Assembly (NCBI RefSeq): GCF_017353255.1
Contig: NZ_JAFMYU010000017.1
Location: 1 to 64,000 of the forward strand
Source: Fibrella aquatilis
GTDB taxonomy: Bacteria > Bacteroidota > Bacteroidia > Cytophagales > Spirosomataceae
DNA length: 64,000 nt
Reading direction: 5' to 3'
In this document: piece by piece, positions 1-8,027 of the stretch
How the letters are laid out: every line of letters begins with the position of its first letter
Position numbering within the stretch: position 1 is the stretch's first letter
Position numbers and translations under genes: made by a program
The notes under the pieces: generated by a model
Seen by the model: the letters and a program-made list of their open reading frames with translations, nothing else
Database searches by the model: none
Told to the model about the DNA's origin: nothing

Positions 1-25
1 GGACCTTAGACTTTAAACGTTGAAC
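1..25. repeat. Right arm of a heptamer palindrome cut by the window edge
   Basis: The first ~20 bases read, on the minus strand, as TTTAAAG followed by TCTAAGG. These are the same 7-bp words that build the palindrome at 41260-41348. The element stops at the stop codon of the protease gene (26-28), as the other palindromes here do at their neighbouring genes. The left arm would lie outside the window, so this is inferred from word identity only. Confidence 0.5.
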
Positions 26-1681
26 TCACTTATAGCTCATTGCCAGCTTGACTGCCTCAGCTGCGTTGACGATGCCGCCTGACTTGCTGAGGGTGCTGAA
101 TTTCACGAGCGAACCACCCGCCCGGCCAGGTACCCGCACCATGACATCGGGTTTGTAGCTGCTTTTTAACAAGATTTCTTTTACCTGCACCGCCGTCAGG
201 TTCGGAAAATATGAGCGAACCAGGGCCGCGACGCCCGCCACGCAGGGTGCCGCCATGCTGGTGCCGGTCAGGCTCTGATAGCCATTGTGGGGCGTCGTAT
301 TGTCAATATCAGTGCCGGGAGCGAACAAATCGACCTTCTGCTGACCGTAGTTTGACGACGAGGCGGGCAGGGCTTTGCCAAGGCGCATGGTCGAGTTGCC
401 CACCGAGATGAAGTTCCGGGCCACGCGGCCATCTTCAAATTCGGGGCGGGGGTAGTTGGGCAGCGAGTCTACATTCTGGCCATCGTTGCCGGCCGCATGC
501 ACCAGCAGCACGTCCTTTTCTTCGGCATACCGAATGGCCGCGTCGACGGCATCCTTATAGGGCGAAAACCGCTTGCCGAAGCTCATGTTGATCACTTTGG
601 CCCCGTTATCTACGGCGTAGCGAATACCGTTGGCTACGTCTTTGTCACGCTCGTCGCCACCGCTGGGTACCACGCCCACCATCATCAGCCGCACATTGTC
701 GGCCACGCCGTCTACACCAACACCGTTGCCACGTTTGGCCCCGATGATACCCGCCACGTGCGAGCCGTGCATAGCCAGTTCTTCCGACTCGCCGATATTT
801 AGTTTCGGGCTACCATAGTAGCGCTCGTTGGGGTTGGCCGGGTCGTCGCCAACGGCTTTGCGAGCTTCGGCGTTCGGATTATATATTTTCTCAGCTTCAG
901 ACATTAAAACAGGCTTCAGACGCTGGAATGAGGCTTTCAGGGCAAAACCCATGTACTCAAAAGACCCCAGATCGGGTGAGAATACCTCGTCCAGAATCGA
1001 CTTGGCACCCAGGGCGGCCGAGTCGGTACCGACCACGGCGGCTGAGAGGCTTTCGCGGGCGAATGGCTTACCTTTCAGCGCCGCCACCACCTGATTAACA
1101 CCCCGGTTGAAGTTAGTGGTGTCGCGGATGGCCACCTTCCAAAGCTCTGATTTCAGGCGGCTTTGCGCGTAACGAGCCTTCGCTTTCTGGTAAATGGCAT
1201 ATTCTTTTTTCTCCTTGATCGACAGCGTTGCGGGATCGGCTTTATCGTATTTTGGTCCCCAGATGGTGTATATCTGACCAAGTTCATCCTGGTCGCTTTC
1301 GTAAGTCGTGCCGTCTTTGGCACCCATGAAATTCCAGCCGTTCACGTCATCCACATACCCGTTTTTATCGTCGTCGATGTTGTTACCGGGGGTCTCTTTG
1401 GGATTTACCCAGACCACGTCACGCAGGTCTTCGTGGGCAATGTCGATACCCGAATCGACTACGCCTACTGTAACAGGCACTGATTTCCGGCCCTGAAGCA
1501 ATTTATAGGCTTTGTCGAGGCTGATGCCCGCAATAGAATCGGTACCAGGGTCTTTGTAGGCCCACTGGTTAAATTTGCCCTGCGTTTTCGGGGCCATTGG
1601 TTGAGCATATCCCTGCCCAACTGCGGTGAAGCAGGCAAGTGCGGTCAGCGAAAGGAGCCGCAGACGGTGTGTTTGTCTCAT
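26..1681 (-). CDS. Secreted S8 (subtilisin-like) serine peptidase
   Basis: A 551-residue exported protease. Residues 1-27 look like a signal peptide ending near GYAQ. The catalytic triad of peptidase family S8 is visible: Asp76 in GVVDSGID, His305 in MHGSHVAG and Ser475 in LTGTSMAAP, with the oxyanion Asn399 in HAAGNDGQ. Between Asp and His lies an unusually long, Lys/Ala-rich insertion of roughly 170 residues (about 125-295), a layout known from Bacteroidota S8 peptidases. A calcium-site-like acidic stretch follows the Asp motif (DDDKNGYVDDVNGW). There is no C-terminal Por-type sorting domain, so the protein is probably periplasmic or anchored another way. It ends right beside a palindrome arm at the window edge. 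Substrate unknown. Confidence 0.93.
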   Translation of the reverse strand: MRQTHRLRLLSLTALACFTAVGQGYAQPMAPKTQGKFNQWAYKDPGTDSIAGISLDKAYKLLQGRKSVPVTVGVVDSGIDIAHEDLRDVVWVNPKETPGNNIDDDKNGYVDDVNGWNFMGAKDGTTYESDQDELGQIYTIWGPKYDKADPATLSIKEKKEYAIYQKAKARYAQSRLKSELWKVAIRDTTNFNRGVNQVVAALKGKPFARESLSAAVVGTDSAALGAKSILDEVFSPDLGSFEYMGFALKASFQRLKPVLMSEAEKIYNPNAEARKAVGDDPANPNERYYGSPKLNIGESEELAMHGSHVAGIIGAKRGNGVGVDGVADNVRLMMVGVVPSGGDERDKDVANGIRYAVDNGAKVINMSFGKRFSPYKDAVDAAIRYAEEKDVLLVHAAGNDGQNVDSLPNYPRPEFEDGRVARNFISVGNSTMRLGKALPASSSNYGQQKVDLFAPGTDIDNTTPHNGYQSLTGTSMAAPCVAGVAALVRSYFPNLTAVQVKEILLKSSYKPDVMVRVPGRAGGSLVKFSTLSKSGGIVNAAEAVKLAMSYK

Positions 1682-1765
1682 AGTAGGTAACTAACGTTTT
1701 TGGAAGGCATTTTCGCTCCAAACAAGTACTCATTTAACCCTTTTTAAAATCGAATCCGGGATTAC

Positions 1766-2827
1766 TTATTTATCAAACCGCTCAGCCTCCTGACCAATCT
1801 GTCCGTCGGTGAGCGTGCCGGGGGCAATGAGCAGGCGGTGACGGAACGTGACGGACTGACCAGCCTTGAGCACATAGTTCATAGGCGCATCCTTGCCCGC
1901 CGACATGACGCTGGGCGCCAGCGGATTGGCCGCAAATAAACCGTAACCCCTTGCATGCCAGTATGTTGGATAACCCACGTTTTTCGGATTATCGAACAGC
2001 ACGACAGAAACGGGTTCGCCAGCCGCCGCTGCGCTGCCGGTGAGGGTGCCGGTGAGTTCAACCCAGGGCGCGCGGGTGCCCCAGACGGCATCGCCTTCTT
2101 TGCCAACGGCGCTGTGATAATGGCCCGTGATGCCCTCATTGTTGAGCGATGCCACGGGGGTAGCCTTTCCACTGGCATCGGTGAAAATTTCGGCCTTCGT
2201 GGAGGGGTGCTCCAATTGCCGGGCCACCCGAAGGGCCACCAGGCCTTCCTTGTTGTCTTTAAACGTCACGTCTTTGTCAAGGGCCGTGAGCGTGGTTTGC
2301 CGGTCGATGCGGCGGGTTTGTCCGTCAGCTTCAAACATGTACAGGGTCGATTCTTTGATCATCGGTTTCCCGCCGCTGTCCTGCCAGTCAGCCTCCACGG
2401 TCAGTTCGGCGCGGTTGCCGTTTTCGTTTAGCCGGGCAATGTTGGTGGTCACGATGGTGCCCATCAGCCCCTTGTGTTCTGGACCCAAATCGTTGGAATT
2501 ATTCCAGAAATCGTGGCCATTCACGTCGCCATAGTTGAACCACATGCCAACGTGGTGCGGGTGGTCTACACGTTCGCCGGGGCGAGGGTCCATGGGCCAG
2601 CCGCGTGTGATGGGGTTGCCCGTGGCGGTTAGAATCGGGTATAAGACAGCCTTTTTCAGCACCGACGCATCGGGATATATGAAGGCAGTAAACAGCTTTC
2701 CGTCGACCAGCACGGCCACGCGCTGCTTCTCGCGTTTAAGGGTAACACGCTGTTTAGCGGGGGGTATGAAGGCGGTAAGCGATAAGCCAATCAGCAACGA
2801 AAAGGCAATAGCAAGGCGCGTAGTCAT
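1766..2827 (-). CDS. PmoA-like (DUF6807) secreted protein
   Basis: A 353-residue protein with an N-terminal hydrophobic signal segment (about residues 1-22). It has the body of the family called PmoA/DUF6807, which despite its name has no shown methane monooxygenase role. The His-rich motif HPHHVGMWFNYGDVNG, a region after HSAVGKEGDAVWGTRAPW and the late block YPTYWHARGYGLFAANPLAP are typical. In Bacteroidota such proteins sit among sugar-degradation genes; here the neighbours are a protease and an asparaginase, so the context says little. Length fits the family. Biochemical role unknown. Confidence 0.8.
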   Translation of the reverse strand: MTTRLAIAFSLLIGLSLTAFIPPAKQRVTLKREKQRVAVLVDGKLFTAFIYPDASVLKKAVLYPILTATGNPITRGWPMDPRPGERVDHPHHVGMWFNYGDVNGHDFWNNSNDLGPEHKGLMGTIVTTNIARLNENGNRAELTVEADWQDSGGKPMIKESTLYMFEADGQTRRIDRQTTLTALDKDVTFKDNKEGLVALRVARQLEHPSTKAEIFTDASGKATPVASLNNEGITGHYHSAVGKEGDAVWGTRAPWVELTGTLTGSAAAAGEPVSVVLFDNPKNVGYPTYWHARGYGLFAANPLAPSVMSAGKDAPMNYVLKAGQSVTFRHRLLIAPGTLTDGQIGQEAERFDK

Positions 2828-2879
2828 AGGTTGGGGAGCGGTTTTTCACTCCAGGAAAGGAGGCATCAGTCGCGTTCTA

Positions 2880-3959
2880 CTAGGCAAAGTAGCTCTCGGC
2901 GGGATACACCATATGCGCTACGTCGGGTGTGGTGAGGGTATACGAAAACCCCTTCTGCACGGCGTAGGCCCCAATCTCGCCCGCTTTGCTGATGGCAATG
3001 AAGCCCACCTGAAAGTCTTTGGCCCGCGCCGGGTCGCGCTTCACAATCCGCTCGATGGCCTGTTTACAGGCCTTTTTGGGGGAAAGCCCCTGCCGCATCA
3101 GTTCGATGATTGTGTGCGCTCCGCACATACGAATCACCTCTTCACCCTGACCTGAACCCGTTACGGCACCCACCTCATTGTCGACATACAGTCCGGGACC
3201 AATCAGGGGCGAATCGCCCACGCGGCCCCGCATCTTAAACGCCATGCCGCTGGTGGTACACATGCCCGACAGGTTGCCCGCCGCATCCATCGCCACGCTG
3301 CCCATGGTGTCGTGATTGGGTGTACCATCGTCGAAATAGTTTGGCGCAAACTCGTCTACGTAAGGTCCACCGCCTTTCTTTTTAGGCCCACTTCCTTTAC
3401 CCGACTGACTCGAACCAGCCCCATTTTCAATATTGATAATCGGCTTGTACTCTGACTTTTTCAGCCATTCCTGATACGACTTTTTAGCCTCGGCCGATAG
3501 CAAGTCCGGCTCCAGCGCAAAGCCGTTGGCCAAGGCAAACTGCTGTGCGCCAACTCCCACCAGCATCACATGAGGCGTAGCGTCCATCACCTTCCGGGCT
3601 ACCGAAACGGGGTGTTTGATCCGCTCCAGAAATGCCACCGACCCGCAGTTAAAATTGTCGTCCATGATGCAGGCGTCGAGGGTCACGTGGCCGTCGCGGT
3701 CGGGGTTGCCACCCAAACCTACACAACAGCTTGGCTCGTTTTCAATGGCAATGCCCGCCTGCTCCATCGCGTCGATGGCTTTGCCACCTTTGCTCAACAC
3801 GGCCCAGGCACCCTTGTTGGCCGTCACGCCACTATCCCAGGTCGACAGCACAATGGGTTTTGTCAATACAGTGGCAGTCTGTGACTTAGCAAACAGTTTG
3901 GTCGTTGTCAGTGTAGGCAACAAGGCACCAAGGCGGAGAAAATAACGACGATTGAGCAT
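2880..3959 (-). CDS. N4-(beta-N-acetylglucosaminyl)-L-asparaginase
   Basis: A 359-residue Ntn-hydrolase of the glycosylasparaginase family, which cleaves the GlcNAc-Asn bond of N-glycoproteins or acts on other asparagine amides. The precursor is cut autocatalytically before a Thr; the motif PNHDTMGSVAMD places that Thr about two thirds of the way along, giving the usual alpha and beta chains. VGLGGNPDRDGHVTLDA and the Gly-rich GAVTGSGQGEEVIR are family motifs. A Lys/Gly/Ser-rich loop (SGKGSGPKKKGGG) precedes the cleavage site. The start at 3959 (MLNRRYFLRLG, Tat-like or simple export signal) is chosen because the upstream in-frame extension lies wholly inside the palindrome 3957-4075. It is divergent from cutC. 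Confidence 0.88.
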   Translation of the reverse strand: MLNRRYFLRLGALLPTLTTTKLFAKSQTATVLTKPIVLSTWDSGVTANKGAWAVLSKGGKAIDAMEQAGIAIENEPSCCVGLGGNPDRDGHVTLDACIMDDNFNCGSVAFLERIKHPVSVARKVMDATPHVMLVGVGAQQFALANGFALEPDLLSAEAKKSYQEWLKKSEYKPIINIENGAGSSQSGKGSGPKKKGGGPYVDEFAPNYFDDGTPNHDTMGSVAMDAAGNLSGMCTTSGMAFKMRGRVGDSPLIGPGLYVDNEVGAVTGSGQGEEVIRMCGAHTIIELMRQGLSPKKACKQAIERIVKRDPARAKDFQVGFIAISKAGEIGAYAVQKGFSYTLTTPDVAHMVYPAESYFA

Positions 3960-4075
3960 GGGATAGTAGTGATAAGTGCTGAGTGGTAAGTGGTAAGTTT
4001 GCTTCCGCAAGAGAACTACGCTTGCGGAAGCAAACTTACCACTTACCACTCAGCACTTACCACTACTATCCCATG
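3957..4075. repeat. 55-bp-arm palindrome of AGTGNTR heptamers spanning two divergent start codons
   Basis: The left arm (3957-4011) and right arm (4021-4075) are complementary at 54 of 55 positions around a 9-nt loop. Each end is CATG, which supplies the start codon of one divergent gene (asparaginase at 3959, cutC at 4073), so the palindrome fills the whole intergenic space. The arm is a run of 7-mers (AGTGATA, AGTGCTG, AGTGGTA twice) followed by the inner core AGTTTGCTTCCGC. As RNA it would put either start codon at the base of a very stable hairpin. Confidence 0.95.
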
Positions 4076-4798
4076 CATCTCGAAGTTTGTGCTTACTCGG
4101 TGGCGGATTGTCTGGCGGCTCAACGCGCTGGTGCCCACCGGATTGAACTCTGCGGGGGCCGTTCGGAAGGGGGCATCACGCCCAGCATTGGTCTCATCCG
4201 ACAGGCACGGGCCGCCACCACCCTACCCATCTGCGTCATGATCCGGCCGCGCGGGGGCGATTTTGTGTATGCCGACGATGAACTCGCCGTGATGGAGGCC
4301 GATATCCAGGTCGCCCGCGAGGCTGGATCCGATGGCTTTGTCTTTGGTGCACTCCTGCCCGACGGCCAGGTAGATGCCAAGACTACCCGCCGACTCATGC
4401 AGATTGCCCATCCCCTGCCCGTCACCTTCCACCGCGCTTTCGACCTTACCCGCGACCCCCGCGAAGCCCTCAACGTGCTGATCGCACTGGGTATCCAGAC
4501 CGTACTCACGTCGGGCCAACAGGCGCGGGCAGAGGCGGGCATTCCCCTGCTGGCAGCGTTGGTGAAACAGGCGGCGGGCCGTATCGATGTCATGGCGGGG
4601 TCGGGGGTGACGGCCAACAATGCCCGATTCCTGGCTGCTACGGGCGTTTCGTACCTGCATCTGAGCGGGAGCCTTACCGAAAATAGCCCCATGACCTTCC
4701 GCCGCGACGGTGTTCCCATGGCCACCTCTATCCCCGGCGACTATGCGCGCATTGGCACCAGCGAGTTGGTCGTACGGGCGGTGGTCGAGGCGCTCTGA
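4073..4798 (+). CDS. cutC: CutC family protein
   Basis: A 241-residue TIM-barrel protein of the CutC family, named for copper homeostasis in E. coli although a direct copper role is disputed. Diagnostic blocks are LEVCAYSVADCLAAQRAGAH at the N-terminus, ELCGGRSEGGITPS, VMIRPRGGDFVY, GFVFGALLPDG, TFHRAFD and VMAGSGVTANN, in family order. Length matches bacterial CutC. The start is the ATG at the inner border of the palindrome; the longer in-frame reading is only the palindrome translated. No metal-binding Cys cluster is evident beyond the single Cys residues of the first two blocks. Confidence 0.92.
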   Translation: MHLEVCAYSVADCLAAQRAGAHRIELCGGRSEGGITPSIGLIRQARAATTLPICVMIRPRGGDFVYADDELAVMEADIQVAREAGSDGFVFGALLPDGQVDAKTTRRLMQIAHPLPVTFHRAFDLTRDPREALNVLIALGIQTVLTSGQQARAEAGIPLLAALVKQAAGRIDVMAGSGVTANNARFLAATGVSYLHLSGSLTENSPMTFRRDGVPMATSIPGDYARIGTSELVVRAVVEAL

Positions 4799-4921
4799 CG
4801 CTCCGCATCAGGTAGGCTGGTCATGCAGGCCATCAACAATCCATTGCCCGCTACTATGTATTGCCAACTAACCCCAAAAAACTCCCTTCATCCCAACCTC
4901 TATCCGCTCTTACCAAGTCTA

Positions 4922-4952
4922 TTTGCCATTTGTCAAACGGCCCGTAGGTTTG
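4922..4952 (+). promoter_or_regulatory. Bacteroidota sigma-70-type promoter for the PspC gene
   Basis: TTTG at 4922-4925, exactly 19 bases, then TAGGTTTG at 4945-4952. This is a full match to the Bacteroidota consensus TTTG-N19-TAnnTTTG. Transcription would begin near 4957-4960, about 18 bases before the ATG at 4976. This also argues against the longer upstream reading frame of the PspC gene. Confidence 0.75.
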
Positions 4953-4975
4953 ATGCAGTTAAAACACCTACTGAC

Positions 4976-5521
4976 ATGGAAAAGCGCCTTGAACGTTACC
5001 TCGACGAAGCACAGATTGGGGGCGTAGCAGCTGGATTAGCCCATTATTTCGGCATTGATCGTACCTTGATTCGGGTCTTGTTTGTAGCCGGTTTGTTTAT
5101 TCCATCGGCACCCAGTCTCATTCTGTACGTTATCTTGTGGATCGTGCTGCCCGAACATCAGTTTGGCACTACGCCCCAAACCCAGTCTACCATTTTTTCA
5201 ACTCCCCTTCTTATGGCTAATCCTGACCAAAAGCGCAACGGCAACCTCATTGGCGGTGCCATCCTCATCATCCTGGGCGTTGTGGCCCTGCTGGAACGAT
5301 ACACCGACGTCGATTTCCGCGATATCTGGCCCCTGCTGCTGATCGGCTTTGGCGTATGGCTGGTGGTTCGTGACCGCAAACCGGGTCATGATATCTTCGG
5401 ACGGCCCGACGGCTCACTCGGCAACGACCTGCCCGACAACCGCCCCACCCCTCCAGCTCCCCCCACCGATTCGGCCCGCAACGACCCCTACGACCCAAAC
5501 CGGCCGATTAACCAACTTTAA
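4976..5521 (+). CDS. PspC-domain membrane protein with LiaI/F-like TM region
   Basis: A 181-residue protein with an N-terminal PspC domain (residues ~2-60: a short amphipathic segment with GGVAAGLAHYFGID, then a membrane helix ending in YVILWIVLPEH). A short linker leads to a second hydrophobic pair (NLIGGAILIILGVVALLE and IWPLLLIGFGVWLVV) like the LiaI/DUF5668 region. The tail is hydrophilic, rich in Asp, Pro and Asn. PspC and LiaF proteins respond to envelope stress; the function here is inferred from domains. The start at 4976 is picked because PspC homology begins there and a consensus promoter lies just upstream. It is co-directional with the LiaF-like gene at 5676. Confidence 0.85.
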   Translation: MEKRLERYLDEAQIGGVAAGLAHYFGIDRTLIRVLFVAGLFIPSAPSLILYVILWIVLPEHQFGTTPQTQSTIFSTPLLMANPDQKRNGNLIGGAILIILGVVALLERYTDVDFRDIWPLLLIGFGVWLVVRDRKPGHDIFGRPDGSLGNDLPDNRPTPPAPPTDSARNDPYDPNRPINQL

Positions 5522-5524
5522 AAG

Positions 5525-5659
5525 GGTCATTTGGCTGCGCCGTCATTCGATTGCCACTGATAGTTATTCAATTGTCATTCGTAGTCATTAATCGCCACTT
5601 TGCTACGAATGACAATCGAATGACAGCCGCACGCCCAACGACGGCGCAGCCAAATGACC
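5525..5659. repeat. Nested palindrome of GTCATT words between the PspC and LiaF-like genes
   Basis: Outer arms 5525-5543 and 5641-5659 are perfectly complementary over 19 bp. An inner pair (about 5567-5584 and 5603-5620) matches at 17 of 18. The sequence is made of variants of GTCATTCG and its complement. The outer arms and the trailing bases (ATGACCAATTTCT) closely resemble the element at 10262-10374, so the two are copies of one family. It lies between the stop codon at 5519-5521 and the next gene's start at 5676. Confidence 0.85.
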
Positions 5660-5675
5660 AATTTCTCCCTTAGCT

Positions 5676-6743
5676 ATGAACACCCGACGCGGTTATTTCT
5701 GGGGCCTGCTTTGCATCACGCTCGGCGTGTTGTTTCTGGCCCGCAACTGGAACCTGTTTCCCATGCCCGACTGGCACTTTGTGCGCGGTTTGTGGCCCGT
5801 ACTGCTCATTCTGGGCGGTATTGCTCTGATGTTTCGCCGTGACGGCTATGGCAGCGGCCGGTCTGCTATTTCTACGTTCTTCACTATCATTCTGGCCGTT
5901 GCGCTGCCCTTCTGGCTCTTCAGCTACGCCGACCGCCACCACCGCTATGACCGCGATTTGTCGATGAACTTCGACCCACCGTCGCCGCCGTCTCCCCCAT
6001 CACCACCTAGTCCACCGGGGATGTATGATTCAGAAGATGATGATGACGACAATAATGATGATTCGGACGACGGCGACGACAGCGACGACGAAGACAACAC
6101 CGATTTGAAAAGCGGTAGTTACAGTGAGGACATGCCCGCCACTGCACCCGCTGAAGCCAAATTTGTCATGGAGGGCGGTGCCGCCAAGTTCTCTATCGAA
6201 GACCCGACCAATCGCCTGATCGACGCCAAAACCCGGACGCTCAACACCTATACGATGAGTATCGACCGCGATGCGCAGGCCCCCACCATCCGCCTGGAGC
6301 CAACGAAGGGGTCGAAAGGTAATTTCAACTTCGACGGCGAGTCTGATTTTGGGAGCGTGAAAGTGCAGCTCAACGACAAACCGCTCTGGGACATGATCCT
6401 CGATTTCGGTGCCGGTTCGGGCGATTTCGACCTAAGCCGCTATGCCGTAAAATCGTTGAAAATTGACGCGGGCGCGGCGGGCATCGAGCTGAAACTGGGC
6501 GACAAAGCAGCGCAGTCGGACGTGAAGATTTCGTCGGGCATGGCATCGGTGAAGATCCGGGTGCCACAGAGTGCCGGGGTTAAAATCACCACCGACGGCG
6601 GGATGAACGCTACCGATATCGACAATGATTTTGAGCGCGTGGGCAACAACACCTACCTCAGCCCCGGCTACGACAAGGCCACCAAAAAGATCACGATTCG
6701 CTACGACGGCGGCATGAGTCATTTCGAGGTAGACCGCTACTAA
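5676..6743 (+). CDS. LiaF-like membrane protein with acidic linker and toastrack-like C-terminus
   Basis: A 355-residue protein. Residues ~5-85 hold short hydrophobic segments (GLLCITLGVLFLA, GLWPVLLILGGIALM, FFTIILAVALPFWLF) like the LiaI/LiaF N-terminus. A Pro/Ser linker (~95-112) and a very acidic, Asp-rich tract (~114-140) come next. From ~155 on is a beta-rich domain with repeated Gly/Asp turns, comparable to the LiaF/DUF4097 toastrack fold. It is followed by a terminator. With the PspC gene it forms a two-gene envelope-stress unit split by a palindrome. The acidic linker could bind divalent cations, but that is a guess. Confidence 0.78.
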   Translation: MNTRRGYFWGLLCITLGVLFLARNWNLFPMPDWHFVRGLWPVLLILGGIALMFRRDGYGSGRSAISTFFTIILAVALPFWLFSYADRHHRYDRDLSMNFDPPSPPSPPSPPSPPGMYDSEDDDDDNNDDSDDGDDSDDEDNTDLKSGSYSEDMPATAPAEAKFVMEGGAAKFSIEDPTNRLIDAKTRTLNTYTMSIDRDAQAPTIRLEPTKGSKGNFNFDGESDFGSVKVQLNDKPLWDMILDFGAGSGDFDLSRYAVKSLKIDAGAAGIELKLGDKAAQSDVKISSGMASVKIRVPQSAGVKITTDGGMNATDIDNDFERVGNNTYLSPGYDKATKKITIRYDGGMSHFEVDRY

Positions 6744-6772
6744 TCAGCCGCTTTTGTGCCATTCTATAGTCG

Positions 6773-6801
6773 GCCCCTGCCAGTTGGCGGGGGCTTTTTT
6801 T
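6773..6801 (+). terminator. Rho-independent terminator after the LiaF-like gene
   Basis: GCCCCTGCC at 6773-6781 pairs with GGCGGGGGC at 6786-6794 around a 4-base loop, followed directly by seven T residues. It lies ~30 bases after the stop codon of the LiaF-like gene and ahead of the cysteine desulfurase. Confidence 0.85.
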
Positions 6802-6838
6802 GTTTTGGCAACCGGGCGCGTTAACTTTAGTCATAGCC

Positions 6839-7987
6839 ATGACGTACCCCATCTACCTCGACCATAACGCCACCACGCCCGTTGACCCGCGGGTGCTGGA
6901 AGCCATGCTGCCTTATTTCACCGAACACTTCGGCAACGCCGCCTCGCGGACGCATGTGTTTGGGCTGAATGCCGCCGACGCCGTGGCCCACGCCCGCCAG
7001 CAACTTGCCGATCTGCTGAACGCGTCGCCGGTGGAACTAGTCTTCACCAGCGGGGCTACCGAAAGCATCAACCTGGCCCTGAAAGGTGTTTTCGAGGCGA
7101 ACCAGCACCGGGGCAACCACATCATTACGGTGCAGACCGAACACAAAGCTGTGCTGGACGTGTGTGAACACCTCGCTCAGCTTGGTGCCGAGATCACGTA
7201 CCTGCCCCCCAATCCCGACGGCCTCGTCACGCCCGAACAGGTGGCCGCCGCCATGACACCGGCCACGATACTGGTATCGGTGATGTGGGCCAACAACGAA
7301 ACCGGCACCATCCAGCCCGTCGAAGCCATTGCCGAAACCGTACACCAGCACGGGGCGCTGTTTCATACCGATGCCACACAGGCCGTGGGCAAACTCCTGA
7401 TAGATCTAAGTCAGACCCGGATTGATTTATTGAGTTTGTCGGGCCACAAGCTGTATGCGCCCAAGGGCATCGGTGCCTTGTACGTGCGCAAAAAAACGCC
7501 CTTGATAGCGCAGCAGGACGGGGGCCGACATGAGCGTGCTCGCCGGTCGGGTACGCTGAATGTGCCAGGCATCGTGGCGTTGGGGAAAGCCGCGGAACTC
7601 GCTCAGACCGAAATGCTTACCGAAGCCCCCCGCCTCGCCGCCCTCCGCAACCGCCTCGAAACGGGTATTCTGGCCAACTTTCCCGACGTGCAGGTAAACG
7701 GTAGCCGCGCACATCGGTTGCCCAACACCACGAATCTGGCCTTCCCGAACGTGGATGGGGAAGCCCTGCTGATGAGCCTCAATGAGATTGCTGTCTCCAA
7801 CGGCTCGGCCTGCACCGCCGCCTCTACAGACCCATCCCACGTACTGAAAGCCCTCGGCCTCTCCGACGATTTAGCCTATGCCTCCGTCCGCTTCAGCCTC
7901 GGCCTCAATAGTACAGAGGCCAATATTGACAGGGCTATTGAGCACGTGGCCAATGTGGTTGGCAGGTTGCGGGTTGTGGGGGTGTAG
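6839..7987 (+). CDS. Cysteine desulfurase (IscS/NifS family)
   Basis: A 382-residue PLP enzyme that takes sulfur from cysteine for Fe-S clusters or thio-cofactors. YLDHNATTPVDPRV opens the protein. The PLP lysine is Lys204 in SLSGHKLYAPKG, and the persulfide Cys325 lies in SNGSACTAAST on the active-site loop. A conserved His (TEHKAV) stacks on PLP in the family. The ATG at 6839 is preferred because homology begins there; the upstream reading would run into the terminator. The gene is monocistronic, with no iscU or suf partner nearby. The stop codon TAG lies inside the GTAGGGGCGGGC palindrome at 7984-8027. Confidence 0.93.
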   Translation: MTYPIYLDHNATTPVDPRVLEAMLPYFTEHFGNAASRTHVFGLNAADAVAHARQQLADLLNASPVELVFTSGATESINLALKGVFEANQHRGNHIITVQTEHKAVLDVCEHLAQLGAEITYLPPNPDGLVTPEQVAAAMTPATILVSVMWANNETGTIQPVEAIAETVHQHGALFHTDATQAVGKLLIDLSQTRIDLLSLSGHKLYAPKGIGALYVRKKTPLIAQQDGGRHERARRSGTLNVPGIVALGKAAELAQTEMLTEAPRLAALRNRLETGILANFPDVQVNGSRAHRLPNTTNLAFPNVDGEALLMSLNEIAVSNGSACTAASTDPSHVLKALGLSDDLAYASVRFSLGLNSTEANIDRAIEHVANVVGRLRVVGV

Positions 7988-8027
7988 GGGCGGGCCGAAA
8001 CGTCGGACCGCATCGTGCCCGCCCTAC
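7984..8027. repeat. GTAGGGGCGGGC palindrome at a convergent junction
   Basis: GTAGGGGCGGGC (7984-7995) faces GCCCGCCCTAC (8017-8027), complementary apart from one missing C, across a 21-nt loop. Both convergent genes take their TAG stop from it (7985-7987 plus strand, 8024-8026 minus strand). The same family occurs at 43594-43634. It may act as a bidirectional terminator-like hairpin, though no U-tract follows. Confidence 0.75.

Noticed and set aside
3983-4072. Longer start for CutC (and its mirror for the asparaginase)
   Set aside because: The added residues are only the palindrome translated and are nearly the same peptide for both genes.
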